Under the pieces are notes generated by a model. That model was given only the letters and a program-made list of their open reading frames with translations, searched no databases and was not told where the DNA came from. The position numbers were made by a program, and so were the translations under genes. A stretch of DNA of 54,428 bases from Burkholderiaceae bacterium (GTDB taxonomy: Bacteria > Pseudomonadota > Gammaproteobacteria > Burkholderiales > Burkholderiaceae_C): contig JAFALA010000016.1 of the NCBI GenBank assembly GCA_019234815.1, positions 1 through 54,428 on the forward strand. Direction: 5' to 3'. Positions 7,866 to 20,428 of this stretch are shown one piece after another; positions within the stretch are counted from its first letter, which is position 1, and each line of letters begins with the position of its first letter.

Positions 7866-8564
7866 TTATTCAGCCTTGGCGGCCTTGGCGGCCTGCTCGA
7901 TCACGGCAGCCACGGACTTGGCTTGGGAGATGTACACCGAATGGCTGCCGGACAACTCGACCACCGTCGAGCCGGCGCGCTGGGCCATGCCGCGTTGCGC
8001 TGCTGGCGGGATCATCTTGTCCTCCTTGGCGACGACGTACCAGCTCGGCTTGTTCTTCCATGACGCTTGGCTCACGGTGCCGCTCAGGGCCGCGACGCCC
8101 CAGGGCAACTGCGAGTCCGCCATGAAGGCCGCTTGCTGGGCCGGCAGGTCGGCGGCAAACGAGGCGGCGAACTTGGCCTGATCCAGCAGCAGGAAGCCGT
8201 CGGTGGGCGGCAGGATGGGTGGCACGGGTGCGCCCGGCACCGGATTCTTGATCAGCGAATCGACCGACTCGCCTTGATCGGGCGCGAAGGCCGCCACATA
8301 GACGAGACCCTTGACCTTGGGGTCGTTGCCGGCCTCGGTCGTGATGACGCCGCCGTAGGAGTGTCCGACCAGCAGCACCGGCCCCTTTTTCTGGGCGACC
8401 AGTCGGTGCACGTAGGCCACGTCGTCGGCCAGGGAGGTGGTCGGATGCTGGGCAATGCTCACGTCGTAGCCATCCTTCTTGAGGATGTTGTACACGGGCT
8501 CCCAGCCCGAGCCGTCGACGAAGCCGCCGTGGATGAGGATGATGCTCAGTGCCAGTCCGTTCAT
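7866..8564 (-). CDS. Alpha/beta hydrolase in the ohr locus
   Basis: A 232-aa alpha/beta hydrolase of the EstC/salicylate-esterase-like type. The oxyanion segment IILIHGGFVDGSGW is near the N-terminus, the nucleophile elbow GHSYGG follows, and a late Asp (KEDKMIP) and His (SGSHSVY) complete the triad. It lies 55 bases downstream of ohr on the same strand and so is probably co-induced by organic peroxides. It could hydrolyse lipid-derived esters or act as a perhydrolase; no substrate can be read from the sequence. The N-terminus starts almost at the first strand, so no signal peptide is present and a cytoplasmic location is expected. Confidence 0.85.
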   Translation of the reverse strand: MNGLALSIILIHGGFVDGSGWEPVYNILKKDGYDVSIAQHPTTSLADDVAYVHRLVAQKKGPVLLVGHSYGGVITTEAGNDPKVKGLVYVAAFAPDQGESVDSLIKNPVPGAPVPPILPPTDGFLLLDQAKFAASFAADLPAQQAAFMADSQLPWGVAALSGTVSQASWKNKPSWYVVAKEDKMIPPAAQRGMAQRAGSTVVELSGSHSVYISQAKSVAAVIEQAAKAAKAE

Positions 8565-8619
8565 GGTGAATTCCTTGGTGAATTGAGACTCGCAGCTGTT
8601 GGAGTCAGCTGCGGACGGG

Positions 8620-9045
8620 TCAGACGACGGTCAATACGACGTCGATGTTGCCGCGGGTGGCGTTCGAGTAGGGGCAGACCTGGTGGGCTGCTGCCACCAA
8701 CTCTTCGGCTGCCGCATGCTCGAAGCCGGGAATGGAGATGGCCATCGCGACCTGGATGCCGTAGCCGTTCGGAATGGGGCCGATGCCGACTTCAGCGGTG
8801 ATGGAGACGTCGTCCGGCACCTTGATCTTCTTCATGGCGCCGACCGCCTTCAATGCGCCGATGAAGCAGGCCGAGTAGCCGGCCGCAAACAGCTGCTCGG
8901 GATTCGTGCCGGCGCCGCCAGCGCCGCCGAGTTCGCGCGGGGTCGTGAGCGTGACTGACAGCGCGCCGTCGGCCGACCTGGAACTGCCCGTGCGGCCGCC
9001 CGTGGAAGTGGCCTGGGTGGTGTAGAGAACTTTGTCGAGCTTCAT
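8620..9045 (-). CDS. ohr: Ohr, organic hydroperoxide reductase
   Basis: A 141-aa thiol peroxidase of the Ohr/OsmC fold that reduces organic and fatty-acid hydroperoxides to alcohols. The two catalytic cysteines are present: C60 in [13 protein letters not shown] and C124 in [11 protein letters not shown]. Arg18 and Glu50 fit the other active-site positions, and the length is normal for the family. AGGA sits 8 bases before the ATG. The gene leads a probable two-gene transcript with the downstream hydrolase and is controlled by OhrR encoded nearby. Confidence 0.95.
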   Translation of the reverse strand: MKLDKVLYTTQATSTGGRTGSSRSADGALSVTLTTPRELGGAGGAGTNPEQLFAAGYSACFIGALKAVGAMKKIKVPDDVSITAEVGIGPIPNGYGIQVAMAISIPGFEHAAAEELVAAAHQVCPYSNATRGNIDVVLTVV

Positions 9046-9170
9046 GGTGAGGTCCTGTGGAATTGAGGGTTGATTCGCAAGGCCATGCGTGGCCTTGCCC
9101 TGAACTCGGAAACCTTCACCTTGGAGCGGAGGCGCCGGGATGGCGGATGTCCGTGTTCATGTCCAGTAGT

Positions 9171-9200
9171 TTAGTGTGCTAATCATTTGTGCGCAAATTA
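9171..9200. promoter_or_regulatory. Possible OhrR site upstream of ohr
   Basis: TTAGTGTGCTAA (9171-9182) has inverted TTAG/CTAA arms and shares TTAGTGT with the perfect operator before ohrR. It is followed by ATTTGTGCGCAAAT (9185-9198), a near palindrome. About 125 bases separate it from the ohr start, which would need a fairly long leader. Confidence 0.5.
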
Positions 9201-9263
9201 AATACCATGAACCTGCAAAGGGCATGTGCGACAGATGGGTCAGCGTCGGAAATCTGAAGTAGT

Positions 9264-9306
9264 AAGGCCCGCCCGGTGGCCCGCTGCATGCCACGGAGCG
9301 GGCCTT
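9264..9306 (-). terminator. Stem-loop after the OPT transporter
   Basis: AAGGCCCGC (9264-9272) pairs perfectly with GCGGGCCTT (9298-9306), and an inner GTGGC/GCCAC stem continues the hairpin. It lies 25 bases beyond the transporter stop on the minus strand. There is no run of T, so termination is probable rather than certain. Confidence 0.5.
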
Positions 9307-9331
9307 GATCAGGCCTTCGCAGGAGAGAGCT

Positions 9332-11305
9332 TCAGCTGCTCATGCCCAGCACGGTCACCAGCATGGCCAGCAGGGCCTTGACGACCGATTCCCCGGCGAT
9401 CAGGCCAGAGGCGATGGAGACGCTGAACTCCTCCTGGCTGCGCTTGTGCAGGCGGCCCCACAGCGCGACCAGCAGCGCGCCGATGGCGAACGAGAAGGTG
9501 TTGCTGAACACGACCACCCATCCCAGGCCCAGGCCCATGGCCGAGGGCAGATAGGGCCGCGCCTTGGGGTACAGGCTCTCGAGCAGGGGCAGCACCACGC
9601 CAACCAGCGCGCCGATCAGGATGGCGATGCGCGCGCTCATGGGCAGGCTTTCGACGCCCGCCGACAGCAGCCGTGCCACGGCCACCCAGGTCTGGGTGGC
9701 GGGCAGCGGATACTTTTCCAGCGCATCGATATTGGGCACCATCAGGTACCAGGCGGGCACCACGGCTAAGGTGCCGAAGAAGACGCCGGTGAATTGCGCC
9801 AGGAACTGCTTGCGCGGGTTTGCGCCGAGCAAATAGCCGCTCTTCAAATCGGTCAGCAAGTCGGCCGAGGAGGTTGCCGCGTTGGCGCCGACGCCGGCGG
9901 CTGCCAGGTTGTGCGTGGCGTTGCCCGGCGAGACCACCGCGAACACCAACTGCATCACCTTGCCCATGGCGCCGATCGGGGTGATATCGGTTTCCCCCGT
10001 GGCGCGGCTGGCCACCATGGCCAGCACGAAGGACATGCCCACGGCAATCGCGCCAGCCCACCAGTGCACCCGGAAGGCGAGGTACTGGATCGCCACCAGC
10101 GCGATGGCCACGGGCACGACGCCGACCAGGAACCAGGTCCGCGGCACCTCGATGGCATTCATACGGGCCGCCAGGGTCCAGTCCTGCGCGCTGCCTGCCG
10201 GTTCAGCGGGCGTGTCGGAGCGTCCGACTTGCCGCAGCAACTTGAACGAGCGCGCCACGGTGCGCCATTGCAGTGCCAGCGAGCTGAAGCTTGCAAACAC
10301 CATCATGGCGGTGCCGCCCCACAGGGCCCAGCGCACGGGCTGGAATATCATGCCGCCGCCGACCAAGGGGATGGACGCCAGGTAGCCGGGCTCGCTGGCG
10401 TGCAAGGCGTCGATGCTCTGCAGCCAGGGTGTCAGTCCGAAGTAGAGCAGCGCGGAGGCCGCGAACATGGACAGCGACACCTTCAGGCCCACGATCATGC
10501 CGGCGGCGATCAGCAGCCCGCTGGGTTCGAATCCGAAGTTCATCAAGGGCTTGCCCGACACCAGCATGAAGCCCTGCTCCGGGACCAGGTCGGGCAGATG
10601 GATGTTGAACACCTTCTGCCGCATCCAGGCGAAGAAGCGACCCAGCGCGACAAACTGATCTTCCGCCGTGTTGAGCACGCCGATGATGCCGCCCGTCACC
10701 ATCGCGGCCAGCAGCGAATAGGCCTTGCGCAGCGTGGCGGCGTCGTGCTTGTAGAGGCTGGTCAGCGTTTGCGCTGCGGCAATGCCGGAGGGGAAGGGCA
10801 GTTGCTCCCGGTTGATCAATTGCCGCTTCATCGGGATGGCGATCAGGGTGCCCATCAGGCCGGTCGCCAGCGTGAAGGCCGCGACCAGCGGCCAGGCCAC
10901 ATGGCGGTGCATGGGATCCAGGATCAGCAGGGCGCCGAAGCTGGTGGCGATGGTGTTGCCGGTGGAGTAGCCGGCGGCCGACGCCGTCGACTGCATGCAG
11001 TTGTTCTCCAGGATGGACATGGGCCCGACCCGGTGCCCGGACAGGGCCCGCACCGCATTCCAGATGACGAAGGACAGCACGCAGGAGGTGATGGCCACGC
11101 CGAACGACCAGCCCACCTTCATTGTGGTATAGAGGTTGGAGATGGACATCAGCCCGCCCAGCAAGGCGCCGATGAGGAGCGCGCGCCAAGTCAGCTGCGG
11201 CATCTGGTCACCCTGGTAGACCTGCGTGTACCACTGCGCATCGTGGTCGGTTTCGGACGGTTGGGATGGCGCGGCGCCGGAGGCGTGGTCGGTACGACGG
11301 GTCAT
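9332..11305 (-). CDS. OPT-family oligopeptide transporter
   Basis: A 657-aa polytopic inner-membrane protein of the OPT family, which imports oligopeptides or metal chelates with protons. The N-terminal block LTWRALLIGALLGGLMSISNLYTTMKVGWSFGVAI is characteristic of the prokaryotic OPT group. NNCMQSTASAAGYSTGN, PFPSGIAAA and GANAATSSADLLTDLKSGYLLGANPRKQF are further conserved loops. More than a dozen hydrophobic segments follow one another. The gene stands alone, divergent from msrA. The substrate cannot be assigned: prokaryotic OPTs are poorly characterised. Confidence 0.9.
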   Translation of the reverse strand: MTRRTDHASGAAPSQPSETDHDAQWYTQVYQGDQMPQLTWRALLIGALLGGLMSISNLYTTMKVGWSFGVAITSCVLSFVIWNAVRALSGHRVGPMSILENNCMQSTASAAGYSTGNTIATSFGALLILDPMHRHVAWPLVAAFTLATGLMGTLIAIPMKRQLINREQLPFPSGIAAAQTLTSLYKHDAATLRKAYSLLAAMVTGGIIGVLNTAEDQFVALGRFFAWMRQKVFNIHLPDLVPEQGFMLVSGKPLMNFGFEPSGLLIAAGMIVGLKVSLSMFAASALLYFGLTPWLQSIDALHASEPGYLASIPLVGGGMIFQPVRWALWGGTAMMVFASFSSLALQWRTVARSFKLLRQVGRSDTPAEPAGSAQDWTLAARMNAIEVPRTWFLVGVVPVAIALVAIQYLAFRVHWWAGAIAVGMSFVLAMVASRATGETDITPIGAMGKVMQLVFAVVSPGNATHNLAAAGVGANAATSSADLLTDLKSGYLLGANPRKQFLAQFTGVFFGTLAVVPAWYLMVPNIDALEKYPLPATQTWVAVARLLSAGVESLPMSARIAILIGALVGVVLPLLESLYPKARPYLPSAMGLGLGWVVVFSNTFSFAIGALLVALWGRLHKRSQEEFSVSIASGLIAGESVVKALLAMLVTVLGMSS

Positions 11306-11623
11306 TCGGGTTCCTACTTACTGCATTGGGGCGCCACTGTAGGTCCTGAATGCCAGCGCTTTCCTACGGAAAAGCCCGGGTGGCAAGTCTCCCGGAAGTC
11401 TCCCGGGCCTAGCGTTCGTTGCGCATGTGCAAGGGTTTTCGGCAGTTGTGTATTCTGTGGATTCCCGGGGAATCCGAGTGGGAAGGGTTGGTTCAAGCCG
11501 ACTGCGTCAATCAACGCGGCATTTAGGAGCAATCCCAGGAAGCGGGTCGTCCCAGCGCGGGTATGCTTGGGCGGTTTTGCCTGGTGTACCTCAACAGAAG
11601 TTTGAAGAAGGTGTGAACGCGGC
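11306..11623. promoter_or_regulatory. Divergent control region OPT / msrA with palindrome and tandem repeat
   Basis: No gene is seen in these 318 bases. GGATTCCC (11459-11466) and GGGAATCC (11468-11475) form an 8-bp inverted repeat with a single central base, a plausible operator. Further left, an 11-bp unit AAGTCTCCCGG is repeated in tandem (11385-11395, 11396-11406) inside a larger hairpin whose arms are GCCCGGG (11374-11380) and CCCGGGC (11402-11408). Which regulator binds is unknown. Confidence 0.5.
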
Positions 11624-12172
11624 ATGAGCGTCGACAACAAAGACTTGCAAATCATCACCTTGGGTGGCGGATGTTTCTGGTGCCTGGAAGCCGTGTTCGA
11701 GCGGATGCGGGGCGTGGCGAAGGTCGAGTCCGGCTACAGCAACGGCCATGTGCGGGAACCCACCTACGAGCAGGTGTGCTCAGGGACGACGGGGCATGCG
11801 GAGGTGGTCCGGGTCAGCTTCGATCCAGACCAGGTGAGCTTGCGTACGTTGCTGGAGGTGTTTTTTTACATCCACGATCCGACGACCTTGAACCGGCAGG
11901 GCGCCGACCAGGGGCCGCAGTACCGCTCAGGCATTTATGTCCACAACGCCGAACAGGCCACCGTGGCCCGCGCGATGATGGCCGACGTGCAGGCCAAGCA
12001 CAGCGAGCCTCTTGTGACGGAGCTTGAGTCCGAGTCGAACTACTGGCCGGCTGAAGGCTACCACCAGCACTATTTTGAACGCAACCCCGAGCAGGGCTAT
12101 TGCGTGTTCGTGGTGGGGGCCAAGGTGGACAAGTTTGAGTTGAAGTTCAGCGAACTGATGCGCAAGGATTGA
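11624..12172 (+). CDS. msrA: Peptide methionine (S)-S-oxide reductase MsrA
   Basis: A 182-aa repair enzyme that reduces methionine-S-sulfoxide in proteins with thioredoxin. The catalytic motif GGCFWC is at residues 15-20, with the nucleophile C17. The conserved blocks ESGYSNGHVREPTYEQVCSGTTGHAEVV and DPTTLNRQGADQGPQYRSGIY are present, as is the C-terminal YHQHYFERNPEQGYC with a possible resolving Cys. No MsrB domain is fused. It lies near the Ohr locus, in line with oxidative-stress defence. Confidence 0.96.
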   Translation: MSVDNKDLQIITLGGGCFWCLEAVFERMRGVAKVESGYSNGHVREPTYEQVCSGTTGHAEVVRVSFDPDQVSLRTLLEVFFYIHDPTTLNRQGADQGPQYRSGIYVHNAEQATVARAMMADVQAKHSEPLVTELESESNYWPAEGYHQHYFERNPEQGYCVFVVGAKVDKFELKFSELMRKD

Positions 12173-12209
12173 AGCGCAGAAACTGAGGCGCAGGAACTGA
12201 CGAGCGTCC

Positions 12210-12845
12210 TCAGGGCGCCAAGCGCTCCTTGACCCAGACACCCTTGTCCAGTCGATAGCACATCCGGTCGTGCAGGCGCGACCGGCGGCCTTGCCAGAAC
12301 TCCCAGCGGTCGGGCACCAGGCGAAAACCTCCCCAATGAGGAGGACGCTCAGGATTCAGGCCATGCTGTGCCGCGGCCTTGGCGGCATTTGCCACCAGCA
12401 CCGCGCGTGAACCGATGACCTGGCTCTGCGGCGAAGCCCAGGCGCCCAGGCGTGAATCGAGCGGACGGCTCTTGAAATAGGCGTCGGACATGTCGAGCGA
12501 CACCTTTTCCACCCGGCCCTCGATGCGAACCACACGCTCCAGCTCCACCCAGTGAAATTGCAGCGCGGCGAACGGATGCGCGGCGAGGTCCCGGCCCTTG
12601 CGGCTGTCGTAGTTCGTGTACCAGACCAGGCCCTGCGCGTCGATCTCCTTGATCAGCACGATGCGGGTCGACGGCCGGCCATCGGCGCCGACGGTGGCCA
12701 GGGTCATGGCGTTGGGCTCCGGAATTTCAGCTTTGAGCGCTTCGTCCAACCAGTGCCTGAACTGTGTCAACGGTTCCGCGGCGATGGCGTTTTCGTCCAG
12801 TTCGGCGCGTTCATAACTCTTGCGCAGATCAGAAAGTTTGCTCAT
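12210..12845 (-). CDS. pdxH: Pyridoxamine/pyridoxine 5'-phosphate oxidase
   Basis: A 211-aa FMN enzyme that makes pyridoxal 5'-phosphate, the last step of vitamin B6 synthesis and salvage. Recognisable blocks are the substrate/FMN segment [25 protein letters not shown] FMN loop ([15 protein letters not shown]), [26 protein letters not shown] and the C-terminal [17 protein letters not shown] signature. The start at 12845 ([13 protein letters not shown]) gives the family's normal length; longer upstream extensions in frame look non-coding. It converges on msrA. PLP is needed by IscS and Kbl in this window. Confidence 0.96.
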   Translation of the reverse strand: MSKLSDLRKSYERAELDENAIAAEPLTQFRHWLDEALKAEIPEPNAMTLATVGADGRPSTRIVLIKEIDAQGLVWYTNYDSRKGRDLAAHPFAALQFHWVELERVVRIEGRVEKVSLDMSDAYFKSRPLDSRLGAWASPQSQVIGSRAVLVANAAKAAAQHGLNPERPPHWGGFRLVPDRWEFWQGRRSRLHDRMCYRLDKGVWVKERLAP

Positions 12846-12998
12846 GGGGTTGTGCCGGATAGGGAATTTACGTTCGTGGAATAACTTAAGTGAAGGTCCC
12901 ATTGTCGGGCACCGCGGCGCTCCATCATGCTTCAGTTGCACGGCCCAGGTGGTCGAGGACGTGGTGTGTCAGGCACCACGAGATGAAAGCAGGCTCGG

Positions 12999-13625
12999 AT
13001 GAACAAGCAACAACCGGTTGTACTGGTGCTCGCTGCAGGTCGGGGTCAACGCTTTCGTGGCGGTGGTCACAAGTTGATGCAGGCCCTGCAGGGCTCCACG
13101 GTATTGGGCACGACGCTGCGCAACGCCCAAGGCACGGGCTTGCGCGTGATGGCCGTGTGCTCCAAGGATGTGGCTGCGGTGGCGCGCGAGCATCTGGACG
13201 CCAGCGATGTCATCGTGATGCCGGAGCGCAACGCGGCCGGCGCGGCCCTGCCCTGGGGGCTGGGGCATTCGATCGCGGCAGGGGTGACGGCCAGCGGCGA
13301 CGCGGCGGGATGGCTGATCTGGCCCGGCGACATGCCATTCGTGCGGGCCCAGACCGGCCTGGCCGTGGCCGAGGCGATGCAGAACTATCCGATCGCATTT
13401 GCCCAATACAAATGGCGGCGCGGCCACCCCGTGGGATTCAATGCCGAACTGTTTTCGGAGCTGATGAACCTGACTGGAGACGAGGGTGCCAAGCGCCTGC
13501 TGTCGCGCTATCCGGCCCAAGGCATCGAGCTGAACGATGCGGGCATCCTGCAGGACGTCGACACCCTGGAAGACTTGCGGCGCATGCGCGCCGAGGCTGA
13601 AACCGCAGCCGGCAAGGAAAGCTGA
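12999..13625 (+). CDS. MobA/MocA-like nucleotidyltransferase
   Basis: A 208-aa NTP-transferase of the molybdenum-cofactor cytidylyltransferase/guanylyltransferase type. The N-terminal nucleotide loop VVLVLAAGRGQRFRGGGHKL carries the LAAGxGxRF signature and the conserved Lys. The metal-binding GDMP motif (IWPGDMPFV) and RRGHPVGF segment resemble MocA. MocA would convert molybdopterin to its CMP form for xanthine-dehydrogenase-type enzymes, but no such enzyme or cofactor gene lies nearby. Other sugar or lipid nucleotidyltransferases share this fold. Its stop codon is only 2 bases from that of the convergent cation transporter. Confidence 0.82.
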   Translation: MNKQQPVVLVLAAGRGQRFRGGGHKLMQALQGSTVLGTTLRNAQGTGLRVMAVCSKDVAAVAREHLDASDVIVMPERNAAGAALPWGLGHSIAAGVTASGDAAGWLIWPGDMPFVRAQTGLAVAEAMQNYPIAFAQYKWRRGHPVGFNAELFSELMNLTGDEGAKRLLSRYPAQGIELNDAGILQDVDTLEDLRRMRAEAETAAGKES

Positions 13626-13627
13626 AC

Positions 13628-14599
13628 TCAGCTGGCCTGCTCCTGCAGCGCCGGACGCACGACCGCATGGTCCAGGTCAGGGCAGCGCCAGGGGTCCAGG
13701 TGGGTCATCAGGTCGAGCACGCGGTGGCGTTGCATCACGCGCTGGCGGGCGGTCACCGAGATCTCGTGCCCGGCCTCGACGGTGATCAGGGCGTCGACCT
13801 CCAGGTGCGCATCGACCACGATCAGGTCGCCCATCTTGCGGGTACGCACGTCGTGCACGCCCTGCACGCCCGGAGTCTCCAGCAGGGTCTGCCGTATGGC
13901 TTCGACTTCCTGCACATTGGCGGAGCTGTCGACAAGATCCTGCAGCGCCGTCCAGCCGAATTCCCAGCCCATCTTGGCGACCATCAAGCCCACGATCAGC
14001 GCGGCGATCGGGTCGAGGATGGGATAGCCCGCCAGGTTGCCCAGGATGCCCAAGGCGACCACCAGGGACGATGCGGCATCTGAGCGGGCGTGCCAGGCAT
14101 TGGCCACCAGCATGCTGGAGCGCACGCGCGTGGCGATGGCGAGCATGTAGCGGAACAGCGTTTCCTTGGCCACCAGGGCCAGCCCGGCCACCCACAATGC
14201 GGTGATCTGCACATGGGGAATCTGCTCGGGCGCGGCAAGCTTTTGAATGGCGGTCGCCAGCATGCCCGCGCCCACGCCCAGCAGCAGCAGGCCCAGCGCC
14301 AGCGATGCGGCGGTCTCGAAGCGCTGATGCCCGTACGGATGGTCGGCATCCGGGTCTTTCTGGCTGTGCTGGTTGGCAAACAGCACGACAAAGTCCGCCA
14401 CCAGGTCTGACAGGGAGTGGATGCCGTCGGCCACCAAGGCCTGTGACCGGGTCAACAAGCCCACCGCCACTTGCAGCGCGCTCAGGCACAGGTTCACCAC
14501 CACGCTGACCCAGGTGCTGCGTGACGCCGCTGCGGTGCGTTCGGCTGTGGTCGCGGGGCTGTCGTCGAGATCGGGGAAATGATGATGCTGGTGGGCCAT
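13628..14599 (-). CDS. Cation diffusion facilitator (FieF-like) metal exporter
   Basis: A 323-aa inner-membrane efflux protein for divalent metals such as Zn, Fe or Cd. The N-terminus is His-rich (MAHQHHHFPDLDD). Six hydrophobic segments follow, with the metal-site motifs ALVADGIHSLSDLVADFVV in helix 2 (H/D ligands) and NAWHARSDAASSLVV in helix 5, the typical D-x-x-x-D / H-x-x-x-D pattern. The C-terminal cytoplasmic domain (VQEVEAIRQTLLETPGVQGVHDVRTRKMGDLIVVDAHLEVD) is the dimerising metallochaperone-like fold. The ATG at 14599 is preferred to a TTG two codons earlier. It follows the PPTase gene on the same strand. Confidence 0.93.
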   Translation of the reverse strand: MAHQHHHFPDLDDSPATTAERTAAASRSTWVSVVVNLCLSALQVAVGLLTRSQALVADGIHSLSDLVADFVVLFANQHSQKDPDADHPYGHQRFETAASLALGLLLLGVGAGMLATAIQKLAAPEQIPHVQITALWVAGLALVAKETLFRYMLAIATRVRSSMLVANAWHARSDAASSLVVALGILGNLAGYPILDPIAALIVGLMVAKMGWEFGWTALQDLVDSSANVQEVEAIRQTLLETPGVQGVHDVRTRKMGDLIVVDAHLEVDALITVEAGHEISVTARQRVMQRHRVLDLMTHLDPWRCPDLDHAVVRPALQEQAS

Positions 14600-14687
14600 G
14601 GGCAAGGTCCGGTGAAGATGGGAGGCGCTTGAGCTTCAAGCGCGCGTATTTTCTGACAAGTGTCGTGACGTTTGCTCGAAGCGGTCG

Positions 14688-15422
14688 TCACGGCGGATTC
14701 GATGGGTTGCGCCATGCCGCCGCCCCGAGCCAGGGTTCGGGGAGCGCCAGGCTTTGTATGACGCAGGACTCGGCCTGCGCCGCCAGGGCCGGGTGCCACT
14801 CTCGCAAGGCGTGTCCCAGGCATTTGATGGCGGCTTCATGCCGTGTCCATTCGACCCCAAATTGTCGCGCCAACTGCGTGTCGCCAAGCCCAGCGGCGTC
14901 CGCGCAGCGCCGAGTGGCCTCGGGGCCCAGGTACAGGGTGGCCACGTCCAGCGTGTCGGGCCAGGCTTGCACGCGCGACGGGTTGAACAGGTCAAACAGG
15001 TCGACACCGAGTTCGGCCTCGGGCCGCAGGGCGATCAGGCTGATCCCTTCCTCATGGCTGAGCGAAACGCCGACCGGTCCCATCGCTGCTCCTGTGACGT
15101 TTTCGGTGGATCGGACATGCCATTGAGGCGCCAAGCCGGGCTGGCGCGCCATGACGATGGCATCCAGCGCCACCTTCAGATGCGCGGCCAGGACCTGCCG
15201 CAGCACGCGCCGGGCCGCCAGGCGCTGCTGATCCCGGGTCATGCGATCGATGCGGCCCGTGCCGTCAGGGCTCGCGCGCCAGTCCAGCAGCAGGGCAGTG
15301 GTCCGGCCGCGCTGCAAATGGGGCCAATGGTGCGCCTGGCCGAGCGAGACGTCGTCCAGCGCGGGCCAGCGCCCGGCTTGCACGTGCTGCACTTGTATGC
15401 AGTCCTGGGGGGCTGCGTGCAT
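14688..15422 (-). CDS. 4'-phosphopantetheinyl transferase (Sfp type)
   Basis: A 244-aa Sfp-family enzyme that attaches the phosphopantetheine arm of CoA to carrier-protein serines. Diagnostic motifs are VGVSLSHEEG, ELGVDLFDL with the metal-binding Asp, and WTRHEAAIKCLG, a variant of the W-x-x-K-E-A-x-x-K box in which the first Lys is His. Its ATG overlaps the end of the upstream synthetase gene region, with one base between the synthetase stop and this start, implying translational coupling. Its partner is therefore almost certainly the carrier domain of that synthetase. Confidence 0.88.
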   Translation of the reverse strand: MHAAPQDCIQVQHVQAGRWPALDDVSLGQAHHWPHLQRGRTTALLLDWRASPDGTGRIDRMTRDQQRLAARRVLRQVLAAHLKVALDAIVMARQPGLAPQWHVRSTENVTGAAMGPVGVSLSHEEGISLIALRPEAELGVDLFDLFNPSRVQAWPDTLDVATLYLGPEATRRCADAAGLGDTQLARQFGVEWTRHEAAIKCLGHALREWHPALAAQAESCVIQSLALPEPWLGAAAWRNPSNPP

Positions 15423-15423
15423 A

Positions 15424-19431
<4,008 letters not shown>

Positions 19432-19853
19432 GCTGCCGCCAGCCTTTTGGGTCCCGCGTGGCGCTTGAAACAGATGGAATTCATGACATTTTTCTCGATT
19501 CAAAGGCTAGTTTATCGGCAGGGCGGCAGGGCTTGACGGAGGCGGCGGTGCGCCGTGCTGATGTGGTCAGTGCGATTTGATAGTTATTGGCATTGTTTCG
19601 ACAATCCGTGCGCTAAGTCACGAAATTGCTGATGCATGGAAAACACAGTGTTCATCGGCCTTCCTCAGGTATTCGTACTTTTGCGTCTGAATTCACGATC
19701 GCTTGAATTGACGGGCCTGGAGGGCCTTTTTTTGCGCTTTCATGCGCCGCAGAATGTGTTCATGCCCGATCGATATCGCGCACCGAGATGCAGATCAGAC
19801 GCATCAGGTGCAAGTCAAACGGGTGAGGCCACAGCGCAAACAAGGTGAACAAG
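19432..19853. other. Divergent intergenic region between the synthetase and exported-protein genes
   Basis: No coding sequence is convincing in these 422 bases. It must hold the promoter of the synthetase operon (minus) and of the exported-protein gene (plus). GGCCTGGAGGGCC (19714-19726) followed by seven T looks like a small terminator in the plus direction, ahead of any annotated gene, so a short RNA or attenuated leader starting near 19,600 is conceivable. No clear -35/-10 pair was identified. Confidence 0.4.
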
Positions 19854-20321
19854 ATGAATGCAGCTCAAGTGATCCGCTCCAGTGTTCTGACCCTCGTGGT
19901 GACTTTGTTCACGAATGCCTGCATGGCTGCTCCCCAGGCCTTGAGCGACGAGGAGCTGCGCGATACCAACGGCGGGCAGGCCAACACGGCGCTGAGCCTG
20001 GCGAATGCCGAAGCGATGGTGCCTTTTCTGGGCATGCTGGCCCTGGCGACCGAAGGTGCAAACGCCAGCACGCTGACACCAGCCGAATTCATGGCCGCGA
20101 TCAAGGCGCTGGGCATCAACAGCTTGCCGACTTCGCTGTACAACGGCCAAGCCGTGACGGAATCCACATTGACCGCGGGCAAGACCACGATCGACACCAA
20201 TCTGTCTTCGATGGTGGGCGCCGTCGCCGGCGTCAATACCGCTGGCGTGGGCAGCATGGGCACCGTCATCATTGCCAGCATGGAGGCAGGCAACACCAAA
20301 CTGTTTGTCTGGAACCACTGA
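19854..20321 (+). CDS. Small exported protein with LSDEEL...GG motif, unknown function
   Basis: A 155-aa protein I do not recognise as a named family. Residues 1-26 are a Sec-type signal (positive start, VLTLVVTLFTNA core, likely cleavage near CMAA). The mature N-terminus is APQALSDEELRDTNGGQAN. That LSDEEL-x-x-x-x-G pattern recurs at the mature end of several secreted proteins of proteobacteria, and also resembles a double-glycine leader. The rest is Ala/Thr/Ser-rich with no Cys, ending KLFVWNH. AAGG is 9 bases before ATG 19854; a GTG three codons upstream is less likely. A strong terminator follows, so it is transcribed alone. Confidence 0.7.
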   Translation: MNAAQVIRSSVLTLVVTLFTNACMAAPQALSDEELRDTNGGQANTALSLANAEAMVPFLGMLALATEGANASTLTPAEFMAAIKALGINSLPTSLYNGQAVTESTLTAGKTTIDTNLSSMVGAVAGVNTAGVGSMGTVIIASMEAGNTKLFVWNH

Positions 20322-20353
20322 ACCCTTCAGGAGCGGTTCGCTTTTCACCTGCT

Positions 20354-20380
20354 GGCCCGCGGATGCGGGCCTTTTTCATT
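20354..20380 (+). terminator. Rho-independent terminator after the exported-protein gene
   Basis: GGCCCGC (20354-20360) and GCGGGCC (20365-20371) form a 7-bp stem with the loop GGAT, followed by TTTTTCATT. It ends the single-gene transcript 32 bases past the stop codon and insulates the isc promoter. Confidence 0.88.
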
Positions 20381-20428
20381 GGCCCTCCGAACAGGGCGCT
20401 GAACAGGCCGCCGAGCGGGGCTTCTCAT

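Noticed and set aside
19854..20321. A classic double-glycine bacteriocin precursor
   Set aside because: A Sec signal precedes the GG motif, the protein is too long, and no peptidase-containing ABC transporter gene is nearby.
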